This document shows positions 56,977-64,000 of a DNA stretch of 64,000 nt, piece after piece. The position numbers and the translations under genes were made by a program. The notes under the pieces were generated by a model. It was not told where the DNA came from. It saw only the letters and a program-made list of their open reading frames with translations, and did not search any database. Source of the stretch: Stutzerimonas frequens (GTDB taxonomy: Bacteria > Pseudomonadota > Gammaproteobacteria > Pseudomonadales > Pseudomonadaceae); the NCBI RefSeq assembly GCF_024448335.1, contig NZ_JAMOHM010000007.1:1-64000 (forward strand), written 5' to 3'. Position 1 is the first letter of the stretch; each line of letters opens with the position of its first letter.

Positions 56977-59195
56977 CGGTTGAACAGGCCTTTGAGGGCG
57001 TCCTTGAGTTCCGGGCTGACCTTGTCGCCGAGCTTCTCTTCGATCTTTTCGTTGAGCTTCTCGCCGGCCAGTCGCGCAGCCACCTTGCCCAGCGCGTCCT
57101 TGTCGAAGCGGCAGGCCTTGGCGCCCAGCTCCAGAGGGCCGCGGCAGCGCAGCGGCCATTCGATACCGACGTAGCGCTCGTTGACCTGGCAGGCCGGGTC
57201 CGGCATTGCGCCCTTGTCGCCCTCGATGACGATGCCGACGCGATAGTCCATGCCCAGCACGCGCAGGTCGACATCGCCGTTGCCATTGACGGTGAGCCCG
57301 GGGATGCTGGCCTTGAGGTCGGGATTGCTGGCTACGCCATTGCGCAGCGTCAGGTTGCCCTTGAGTTCACGGAACGGCGTGTCCTTGCTGCGTGGCTCGC
57401 TGGTCAGCGGCTTGCGGTTGAGCGTGGCGATGGCGCGGCAGAGCTGCTGCTCGAGGTTGGCATCGACCAGCATGCCGTTGTCGATGATGAAGCCGACCTT
57501 GCCGTTGAGGTTGTCGATCCAGGCCTTCTCGCTGTTGCCCTGGGTACGCAGGTCGGCGTCCAGGTTGAGCAGCCCCTTGACCACCACGTCCTCACCTTGG
57601 CTTTCCAGCAAGCGCTCGACCGGCACGCCATTGAAGCGGTTCTGCACGGTCAGTAATGGCAATGCCGGGCGCACGTCGAGGCTGGCCGAGCCGTCCAGGC
57701 GGCCGCCATACAGTCCGCCGCGCACTTCCTGCAGGGTCAGCAGGCCGTTGCGGGTACGTGCCTTGAGGTTGAAGCCGTCCAGCGGGATCTTCATTGCGGT
57801 CAGGCTGCCAATGGCCAGGTTGATCTCGGTGTCGAGCTTGCGCAGCTGATCCACCGGCAACACTGAGGCCTCGCTCCAGGCCTGTTGGGTCGGCGCGTTG
57901 GGCAATGGTGTGGTGCCGCTGCCGATCGCGCTGGCCTGGGTGCTCTTGACCTCGCTCTTGCGCGCTGCCTCGGCCGCCTGTTCCTTGCTCGGCGGCGGTA
58001 GGTAGCGGTCCAGATCGAAGCGGTCGCCCTTGAGGTCGACGCGTAGCGCCTGGCGGGCGAAGTCGCTGACGGCGAGGCGGCCGGTGAAGGTGCTGTCGTC
58101 GAGTTTCAGGGTCAGCTCTTCCAGCGCCAGGCTGTTCGGCGTACCGCTCAGACGACTGACCAGTTCGGCCTTGCTCAGTGCGGCAGCGTCAGCCATGGCC
58201 GGCAGCTGCTGGCCGGTGCCCTGGAGGAACTCGCGCAGGTTGAACTGCGCGACGGTCAGGGCGCCGCTGATCTTCGGTTCCTTGTCCAGGTCGCGCGCCT
58301 TCAGTTCGCCCAGTCCGCGCAGCTGGTTGGCGGTGAACTTGAGACCGTTCAACTCAGCGATTTGCGCGGCGAGATCGACCAGCAGCTGGCCCTGGGCGCT
58401 GAAGGTCAGGGTCTGGCCCTGCAGCGGTTCGCCGGAGGCCTCGCCGGACAGGCGCATGTCTTCGAACTGGTAGCGCCTGAGCTGGTTGTCGAAGCGCAGC
58501 GAGCCCTGCAGTTCGGTGCGTGCGCGCATCACAGGCTTGTTGCTGCCGAAAAAGGCGTTGAGCTTCACCGGGACCGGGCTGCCTTCACGGATTGCGCCGG
58601 TCGTGAGCTCGATGCTTTCGGCGCTGTACTGCTGGCCGGTCTTGGCGTCGTGGTAGGTCACGCGGGCATCGCTGACGGTCAGGCTGTCGATATCCAGGGT
58701 GAGCGGCTTGCGCGCAGGCGGTGCGTCTTCGCGCTGTTCGGCTTGCGGCTCGGCCGCTTTCGGGGTTTCGCCAGCCGGTTCGCTGCGAGCGGCCGGCTGG
58801 CCGACGCCCTCCCAGTTGCCGCGGCCCTGTTCGTCACGGCTCAGGGTCAGGTTGAGGCCGTTGACGGTGATATCGCTCATCTGCACTTCGCGGCTCAGCA
58901 GCGGCATTACCCGCACCGACAGGCCGAGCATGCGCAGGTCAGCGAACGGCTGTTCGGGGGTCTGCGCGCTGGCCAGGGTGGTGTCGTGCAGTTCCAGGCC
59001 GAGCCAGGGAAACAGGCTCCAGCCGATATCGCCTTTGATGTCCAGTTCGAGGCCGGCCTTGCTGCGCGCCAGGTCGCGAATCTCGTCCTTGTAGTCGTTG
59101 GGATCGAATAGGTGGGTCAGGGCGAAGCCCGCCGCCACGACGATCAGCAACAGCCCGAGAAAGACCAAACCCAGGATTTTGCCGAGCGATTTCAT
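56973..59195 (-). CDS. asmA: AsmA family protein
   Basis: 740-aa protein with an N-terminal membrane anchor (LGLVFLGLLLIVVAAGFALTHLFDPNDYKDEI) and a large periplasmic AsmA domain. AsmA proteins belong to the TamB/YhdP group and influence outer-membrane lipid and protein assembly. The C-terminal part contains LNGKVGFIIDNGMLVDANLE, typical of the family. Confidence 0.93.
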   Translation of the reverse strand: MKSLGKILGLVFLGLLLIVVAAGFALTHLFDPNDYKDEIRDLARSKAGLELDIKGDIGWSLFPWLGLELHDTTLASAQTPEQPFADLRMLGLSVRVMPLLSREVQMSDITVNGLNLTLSRDEQGRGNWEGVGQPAARSEPAGETPKAAEPQAEQREDAPPARKPLTLDIDSLTVSDARVTYHDAKTGQQYSAESIELTTGAIREGSPVPVKLNAFFGSNKPVMRARTELQGSLRFDNQLRRYQFEDMRLSGEASGEPLQGQTLTFSAQGQLLVDLAAQIAELNGLKFTANQLRGLGELKARDLDKEPKISGALTVAQFNLREFLQGTGQQLPAMADAAALSKAELVSRLSGTPNSLALEELTLKLDDSTFTGRLAVSDFARQALRVDLKGDRFDLDRYLPPPSKEQAAEAARKSEVKSTQASAIGSGTTPLPNAPTQQAWSEASVLPVDQLRKLDTEINLAIGSLTAMKIPLDGFNLKARTRNGLLTLQEVRGGLYGGRLDGSASLDVRPALPLLTVQNRFNGVPVERLLESQGEDVVVKGLLNLDADLRTQGNSEKAWIDNLNGKVGFIIDNGMLVDANLEQQLCRAIATLNRKPLTSEPRSKDTPFRELKGNLTLRNGVASNPDLKASIPGLTVNGNGDVDLRVLGMDYRVGIVIEGDKGAMPDPACQVNERYVGIEWPLRCRGPLELGAKACRFDKDALGKVAARLAGEKLNEKIEEKLGDKVSPELKDALKGLFNR

Positions 59196-59233
59196 GGACG
59201 AGTCCTTGTAGATGAACGATCTGAAAAGTGCCG

Positions 59234-59261
59234 AGTATAGCCCCGTGCCTGCACTTGTCGG
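59234..59261 (-). promoter_or_regulatory. candidate sigma-70 promoter of asmA-mutY-yggX
   Basis: On the minus strand: CCGACA as a -35-like box, a 16-bp spacer and TATACT as a good -10 box, about 40 nt upstream of the asmA start. The -35 match is weak. Confidence 0.45.
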
Positions 59262-59377
59262 GAACGCGGTCGGCGTTGGAGTGCCGACGGGGGTGCGGGT
59301 TCCACAGCTGGTCGCGGCGGGCGGCAGGCGCGCCCTGCTAACGGATCAGAGGGCGCAGCGGCGTTCCCGTGGGCGAC

Positions 59378-59776
59378 TTAGAGCGAGTCCAGCGGCAGAT
59401 GCGTTCGCGCGGCCAGGGCGCTGGCCTCCAGATGCCCCTCGGGCGCGGCCAGGCGCAACGGCTTGCCGGCTTCGCTGGCCTGGCGCTGGGTCTCTTCCAG
59501 CAGGCGGCGGCCGACGCCGCGTTTGCGGGTGACTTTGCGTACGCATAGATGCGACAGACGCCAGGCCTGGTCGCCGCGCTGTAGCAGGGCGGCGCCGAGC
59601 AGACGGTCATTGAAGCGCCCGGCGATCAGACTGCCATCGGCCAGCGCGGCCGCGATCAGCGCGTCGGCACTGGCATAGGGCGTCAGCAGCCATTCGGGTG
59701 CATCGGCGTAGATTTTCGCCAGATCGGTTAAATCCTGCGGGCTGGGCTGGGTGACGGATTCGACGTAGACGGGCAT
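59378..59776 (-). CDS. PanZ-like GNAT protein
   Basis: 132-aa GNAT-fold protein. The acetyl-CoA loop region reads LCVRKVTRKRGVGRRLLEE, very like the corresponding segment of PanZ/PanM, the acetyl-CoA-sensing activator of PanD maturation for beta-alanine synthesis. Start at 59776 (MPVYVESVTQ). It could also be a general N-acetyltransferase. Confidence 0.7.
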   Translation of the reverse strand: MPVYVESVTQPSPQDLTDLAKIYADAPEWLLTPYASADALIAAALADGSLIAGRFNDRLLGAALLQRGDQAWRLSHLCVRKVTRKRGVGRRLLEETQRQASEAGKPLRLAAPEGHLEASALAARTHLPLDSL

Positions 59777-59865
59777 GGCGACCTTGCGACGGCTGAGCAG
59801 AAGTGCCGGCAAGGATACGCCGAACCGCCGCCGGCGCACGAGACGCCGGCGGTGGGCGCACCCGG

Positions 59866-60648
59866 TCAATGCAGGCGATGGCGCTCGTGCAGGAAGCTCA
59901 GCACCGCGCGGCGGTAGTGGTTGTACTCGGGGTCGTCGGCCAGGGCGATGCGGTCGCGCGGGCGCGGCAGTTTCACTTCGAGAATCTCGCCGATGGTCGC
60001 CGAGGGGCCGTTGGTCATCATCACGATGCGGTCGGAGAGCAGCACGGCTTCGTCGACGTCGTGGGTGATCATCATCATGGTGTTGCCCAGGTCCTTCTGG
60101 ATCTTCATCACCTCGTCCTGCAGATGCGCGCGGGTCAGCGCATCCAGCGCGCCGAACGGTTCGTCGAGCAGCAGCACCTTGGGCTTCATCGCCAGCGCGC
60201 GGGCGATGCCGACGCGCTGTTTCATGCCGCCGGAGATTTCCTGCGGATACTTGTTCAGCGCATGGCCCATGTTCACCAGCGCCAGGTTGTGCTCGATCCA
60301 GTCGCGCCGTTCGCGCTTGCCCATGCTGCGCTTGAACAGCTTGTTCACTGCCACCTCGACGTTCTCGTAGACGGTCAGCCAGGGCAGCAGCGAGTGGTTC
60401 TGGAACACCATGCTGCGGTCCGGGCCGGGACCGCGGACTTCCTTGCCGTCGAGGATCACGCCGCCGAGGCTGGGGTCGAGCAGCCCGGCGACGATGTTCA
60501 GCACTGTCGACTTGCCGCAGCCGGAGTGGCCGATGATGGAAATGAACTCGCCCTTGGCGATGTTCAGGTTGATGTCCTTGAGCACCTGCGAGGCGAGGTT
60601 GCCGCGCACGAAACTCTTGTCCAGGTGTTCGATGGAGAGATAGCTCAT
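59866..60648 (-). CDS. nitrate-type ABC transporter ATP-binding protein
   Basis: 260-aa ATPase. Walker A GHSGCGKST, signature ISGGMKQRVG and Walker B VLLLDEPFGALD are intact. It matches the nitrate/sulfonate/bicarbonate class (NrtD/NasD-like). It is the third gene after nrtA and nrtB; assimilatory reductase genes do not follow here. Confidence 0.9.
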   Translation of the reverse strand: MSYLSIEHLDKSFVRGNLASQVLKDINLNIAKGEFISIIGHSGCGKSTVLNIVAGLLDPSLGGVILDGKEVRGPGPDRSMVFQNHSLLPWLTVYENVEVAVNKLFKRSMGKRERRDWIEHNLALVNMGHALNKYPQEISGGMKQRVGIARALAMKPKVLLLDEPFGALDALTRAHLQDEVMKIQKDLGNTMMMITHDVDEAVLLSDRIVMMTNGPSATIGEILEVKLPRPRDRIALADDPEYNHYRRAVLSFLHERHRLH

Positions 60649-60659
60649 GGCGTTGTTCC

Positions 60660-61529
60660 TCAGTTGGCTGGAATGCCGCGGGTGATGCGCTGGCCGACAA
60701 AGGCCACCAGGCGATCGAGCACGAAGCCGACCACGCCGATGTAGACGAGCGCGAGGATGATGTCGCTGATGCGCGAGGCGTTCCACGCATCCCAGATGAA
60801 GAAGCCGATGCCGACGCCGCCGATGAGCATCTCCGCGGCGATGATCGCCAGCCACGACAGGCCGACGCCGATGCGCAGGCCGGTGAAGATGTACGGCGCG
60901 GCGGCCGGCAGCATGATGGTCTTGAAGTACTCGAAGCCGTTGAGCTGCAGCACCTGGGCGACGTTGCGGTAGTCCTGCGGGATGTTGCGGATGCCTACCG
61001 CGGTATTGATGATGATCGGCCAGATCGCGGTGATGAAGATGACGAACAGCGCCGAAGGATGACTGTCCTGGAAGCCCGCCAGAGACAGCGGCAGCCAGGC
61101 CAGCGGCGGCACGGTGCGCAGCACCTGGAAGATCGGATCGAGGCCGCGCATGGCCCAGTCCGACTGGCCGATCAGCACGCCGAGGCCGACCCCGGCGACC
61201 ACCGCCAGCAGATAGCCGACCGCCACCCGTTCGAGGCTGGCCAGCAGTTGCCAGGCCAGGCCCACGTCATTGCCGCCGTTGTCGTAGAACGGATCGACGA
61301 TCAGCTCCCAGGTCTCGGCGATCACCTGCGAAGGCGGCGGCAGCGCGGCATCGGCACCGGAGCAGAGCATCTCCCAGATCAAGCCGAGCAGCAGCAGGAT
61401 GACCAGGGGTGGCACCAGCTGCTGCACCGCGTAGCGGCCGCTACGCTGCATCAGTGCAGCGGCTCTGGATGGGCGGACAATGGACACCGGCTCGGTGCTG
61501 GCGGGCTGCAGTTTGACGTTGGCATTCAT
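60660..61529 (-). CDS. nrtB: nitrate-type ABC transporter permease
   Basis: 289-aa inner-membrane permease with about six membrane segments and the EAA-like loop NVAQVLQLNGFEYFKTIMLPAAAPYIF. Typical of NrtB/NasE. Starts at 61529 (MNANVKLQPASTEP); 26 nt after nrtA. Confidence 0.9.
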   Translation of the reverse strand: MNANVKLQPASTEPVSIVRPSRAAALMQRSGRYAVQQLVPPLVILLLLGLIWEMLCSGADAALPPPSQVIAETWELIVDPFYDNGGNDVGLAWQLLASLERVAVGYLLAVVAGVGLGVLIGQSDWAMRGLDPIFQVLRTVPPLAWLPLSLAGFQDSHPSALFVIFITAIWPIIINTAVGIRNIPQDYRNVAQVLQLNGFEYFKTIMLPAAAPYIFTGLRIGVGLSWLAIIAAEMLIGGVGIGFFIWDAWNASRISDIILALVYIGVVGFVLDRLVAFVGQRITRGIPAN

Positions 61530-61555
61530 GGGCTTTTCCTCGCGGGTTGCGGTTA

Positions 61556-62887
61556 TCAGGCCATGGCCTTGATGGTCAGGCTGTCCAGGTAGGCTTGCGG
61601 GTTCTCTGGGTCGAACAGCTTGCCGTCGAAGAACTTCTCCACGCCGCGGGAGGTGGAGGTCGGGATCAGTTCGGCGGGCAGGTTCAGCTCGCCGGCGGCG
61701 GCGCGCCAGATGTCTTCGCGGTTGACCTTGGCGATCAGCGCCTGGCTGTCGAAGTCGGCCGGCAGGTAACCCCAGCGCTTGTTCTCGGTGAGGAACCAGA
61801 GGTCGTGGCTCTGGAACGGATAGGAGGCGTGGTCGTCCCAGTAGCGCATCTGCTCGGGATGGTTCTCGATGACCTTGCCGGTGCCGTAGGCGAAGTTGCC
61901 CTTCATGCGGTCGACGATGTCCTTGTAGGGTGCGCCGATCCACTTGCGCTGCGAGCAGATCTTCGCCACTTCTTCCTTGTTCTCGGCCTTCTCGCAGAAC
62001 TGCTGGGCTTCCATGATCGCCATGGTCAGTGCCTTGGCCGCGTTGGGGTTGGCGGAGACATAGTCGCTGCGCAGGGCGAAGGCCTTCTCCGGATGGTTGT
62101 GCCACAGCTCGCCGGTGGTGTTGGCGGTGTAGCCGATCTTCTGGTTGATCAGCTGCGCGTTCCACGGCTCGCAGACGCAGAAGGTGTCCATGCTGCCGAC
62201 CTTCATGTTGGCGACCATCTGTGCCGGCGGCACGACGATGGTGTTGATGTCGGCGTTCGGGTCGATGCCGCCGGCCGCCAGCCAGTAGCGCATCCACAGG
62301 TCATGGGTGCCGCCGGGGAAGGTCATCGCCGCACTGACCTTCTTGCCGCTGGCCTTCTTCGCCTCCAGCGCGGCCTTGAATGGCGTGCTGTCGAGGCCGA
62401 TCTTCAGGTCGCGATACTCCTCGCCGACCGAGATGCACTGGCCGGACAGGTTCAGTCGCGCCAGGATCGACATGGGCACCGGCTGGTTGTTCGGCGTGAC
62501 GATGCCGGCGCTGATCAGGTAGGGCATCGGTGTGAGGATGTGCGCGCCGTCGATGCCGTTCTTCGCCGAGCCGAGCACCAGGTTGTCGCGGGTGGTGCCC
62601 CATGACGACTGCTTGAGCACCTCGACCTCGGTCATCCCGTACTTGGCGAAGAAGCCCTTCTCGGCGGCGACGAACAACGGCGCGGCGTCGGTCAGGGCGA
62701 TGAAGCCGAGCTTGGCCTTGGTGGTTTCCACGTCACCGCCCGCGGCCCAGGCGGCCGAACGCATGCCTAGGGACATGCCGCCGAACAGGGCGACGCCGCT
62801 GGCGGCGATGATCGAATGCTTGAGAAAGCTGCGGCGCGAGGCCAGCGTTACGCTGCTGGGCTGGTCGTTGTTCGGCTTGTCGGTCAT
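61556..62887 (-). CDS. nrtA: nitrate-binding protein (CmpA/NrtA family)
   Basis: 443-aa binding protein exported by the Tat route: the twin-arginine motif SRRSFLK is at residues 18-24, followed by a hydrophobic stretch. The CmpA/NrtA pattern is clear (LGFIALTDAAPLFVAAEKGFF, HPEKAFALRSDYV). Nitrate is the likely ligand given the NasR-type antiterminator upstream, though nitrite or another anion cannot be excluded. AAAGGA precedes the ATG. Confidence 0.9.
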   Translation of the reverse strand: MTDKPNNDQPSSVTLASRRSFLKHSIIAASGVALFGGMSLGMRSAAWAAGGDVETTKAKLGFIALTDAAPLFVAAEKGFFAKYGMTEVEVLKQSSWGTTRDNLVLGSAKNGIDGAHILTPMPYLISAGIVTPNNQPVPMSILARLNLSGQCISVGEEYRDLKIGLDSTPFKAALEAKKASGKKVSAAMTFPGGTHDLWMRYWLAAGGIDPNADINTIVVPPAQMVANMKVGSMDTFCVCEPWNAQLINQKIGYTANTTGELWHNHPEKAFALRSDYVSANPNAAKALTMAIMEAQQFCEKAENKEEVAKICSQRKWIGAPYKDIVDRMKGNFAYGTGKVIENHPEQMRYWDDHASYPFQSHDLWFLTENKRWGYLPADFDSQALIAKVNREDIWRAAAGELNLPAELIPTSTSRGVEKFFDGKLFDPENPQAYLDSLTIKAMA

Positions 62888-63244
62888 GGTCCGTTTTCCT
62901 TTGGGCGAAAAAAAACGGCGCCACACCGCCCGGCTGAAGCCGGAGAGCGTGGACACCGTTGTCCTGATGAGGAGTTGTGAAAGCCGAAGGATCCGGCCTT
63001 GCCTGGACTTTGCGAAAGCTGTGCCAGAACTGCTCGGGCGGCACCGGGCGGGTCCGGGCGCGGCATCGGATCGCCTGGTGGCTTCCGCCAAATCAAGCAC
63101 TTGCGACGGCGCCACAGACAGGCCGCGACCAGCTCGGTGATTGGTGCGCTCGAGATGAGTTGTGCGTGGCGATTCTGCGGGGCTGGCTGCGCATGCACAT
63201 TCGCGGGGCAGGCATGCTGGTCCGATGGTGCGGCGTGCCTGTTT
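62888..63244 (-). promoter_or_regulatory. nrtA leader with stem-loops and intrinsic terminator
   Basis: On the minus strand, in order: a hairpin GGAC-AACGGT-GTCC (62951-62964) whose six-base loop has A at position 1 and G at position 4, as in ANTAR-recognised loops; a CCGGC-TTCA-GCCGG hairpin (62930-62943); and a G/C stem followed by eight Ts (62908-62915), all within 80 nt of the start codon. This looks like an attenuated leader relieved by the NasR-type protein encoded upstream. The rest of the region shows nothing recognisable. Confidence 0.6.
62908..62936 (-). terminator. intrinsic terminator in the nrtA leader
   Basis: A short G/C stem (CGG-CG/CG-CCG with a bulge) is followed by an 8-T tract on the minus strand, 20 nt ahead of the nrtA start. 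Its position before the gene indicates attenuation. Confidence 0.6.
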
Positions 63245-64000
63245 TCAGTGCCTGGAACGCTGGCCCAGGGTGCGCGCCGGAGCGCGCTCGGCCGCCGGCT
63301 GTGCCAGTGACAGCAGGCGCTGGGCGACCTCCTCCAGGCGCAGGCCCTGATTCATTGCCGCCTGACGCAGCCAGCTGTAGGCCTCGCCTTCGGAGAAGCC
63401 CTGCTGGCGCATCAACTGCTGCTTGGCCCGCTCTACCTGCTTGCGCTCGTCCAGCGCCTGGCGTGCCTCGCGCAATTCTTCATTGAGGCCCTGCAGGCGC
63501 ACGCTCTGGGTCAGCAGCAGCTCCAGCGTCGAGCGCGCCACCATCGCGGTCATGCCGTCCGGCGGCGGCGCGCCGAGGTCGCTGGCCTGCACGCTGAACA
63601 GCTTGGCCTGCTCGGCGGCGGCGTGCATGTCGGCGATGCCGTCGAGCAGCTTTCGGTGGCTCTGCAGGCCCTTGCGGATGCGCTCGATGCTGTACCGGCA
63701 CTGTTGCAACAGATCCTGCTCCAGGCGCGTCTCGACCCGCTTCATCGCGTCGATGCGCTGCGTGTGCAGCTCGAACCAGAGCTCGCATAGCTGCGGTTCG
63801 ACCGCCGCACCGGGGCTGGTGCGGCGGGCGATGTCGCGCAGGCGGCAGGCGTTGATATTCGTCTCGCTGGCGCACAGCGCTTGCCATAGCGTCTGCGCCG
63901 CCGGGCTGGCGAAGCGGCTGAAGGTGGCGAAGCAGCGCTCCTGGCCTTCGAGCAGGTGCTCCAGGCGCTCCAGCATGTCCGCGCGGAAATAGCCGCTGGC
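63245..64000 (-). CDS. nasR: NasR-like nitrate-responsive ANTAR antiterminator (partial)
   Basis: C-terminal 251 residues are in the window; the frame is open to the right edge, so the gene starts beyond it. The visible part holds the end of a helical NIT-type nitrate/nitrite-sensing domain and, after a coiled linker (LNEELREARQALDERKQVERAKQQLM), a C-terminal ANTAR RNA-binding domain (QQGFSEGEAYSWLRQAAMNQGLRLEEVAQRLL). In Klebsiella NasR binds the nasF leader and prevents termination when nitrate is present. The downstream nrtA leader fits the same scheme. Confidence 0.85.
   Translation of the reverse strand, partial: ASGYFRADMLERLEHLLEGQERCFATFSRFASPAAQTLWQALCASETNINACRLRDIARRTSPGAAVEPQLCELWFELHTQRIDAMKRVETRLEQDLLQQCRYSIERIRKGLQSHRKLLDGIADMHAAAEQAKLFSVQASDLGAPPPDGMTAMVARSTLELLLTQSVRLQGLNEELREARQALDERKQVERAKQQLMRQQGFSEGEAYSWLRQAAMNQGLRLEEVAQRLLSLAQPAAERAPARTLGQRSRH

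Overview
This high-GC window is chromosomal DNA of a Pseudomonas-type gammaproteobacterium. The evidence is the gene families and their arrangements: an asmA-mutY-yggX-tRNA-Phe block, a mdcABCDEGH-madLM malonate operon, a phnCDEFGHIJKLMNP C-P lyase operon, and a type VI secretion cluster with its own sigma-54 activator. The species cannot be fixed from sequence alone.

Layout from left to right. 0.2-3.8 kb (minus strand): a TAXI-type TRAP transporter (binding protein, fused permease, DUF1850 protein). 4.1-4.9 kb: two small uncharacterised genes. 5.0-15.6 kb (minus strand): a complete phosphonate operon in the order phnC-D-E-F-G-H-I-J-K-L-M-N-P, mostly with overlapping or abutting genes. An identical 10-base palindromic core occurs in front of phnC and at the start of phnF, suggesting an autoregulatory PhnF operator. 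15.9-24.2 kb (plus strand): a ydfG-like reductase, then malonate decarboxylase (mdcA,B,C,D,E,G,H) and malonate transporter madLM. Its likely LysR regulator, mdcR, lies at 26.1-27.0 kb. Between madM and mdcR sits a separate unit: a tandem glycine riboswitch driving a DadA-like flavoprotein dehydrogenase, bounded on both sides by copies of a dispersed intergenic repeat.

27.1-45.9 kb (minus strand): T6SS genes tssA, B, C, E, a PAAR-DUF2235 lipase effector, two lipoproteins (likely immunity), tssF, G, H(clpV), a sigma-54 activator, vgrG, a DUF4123 adaptor, a LysM/glycine-zipper effector and a small membrane protein that is its likely immunity partner. The membrane complex (tssJ, K, L, M), fha and hcp are not in the window, so this locus alone does not encode a whole machine.

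46.2-55.1 kb (minus strand): a hexose-6-phosphate mutarotase, a polar amino-acid ABC transporter, a BCCT choline/betaine transporter, and two closely similar periplasmic binding proteins flanking a secreted thermonuclease-like gene. 55.4-59.3 kb: tRNA-Phe with a good promoter and terminator, yggX, mutY and asmA. 59.4-64.0 kb: a PanZ-like GNAT protein and an ABC nitrate-type transporter whose first gene has a leader with stem-loops and an intrinsic terminator. It is preceded by a nasR-like ANTAR antiterminator gene that runs off the right edge.

Three solute-binding-protein genes (TAXI, phnD, the polar amino-acid one) are each followed by a large stem-loop before the permease gene. This fits a shared way of making more binding protein than permease.
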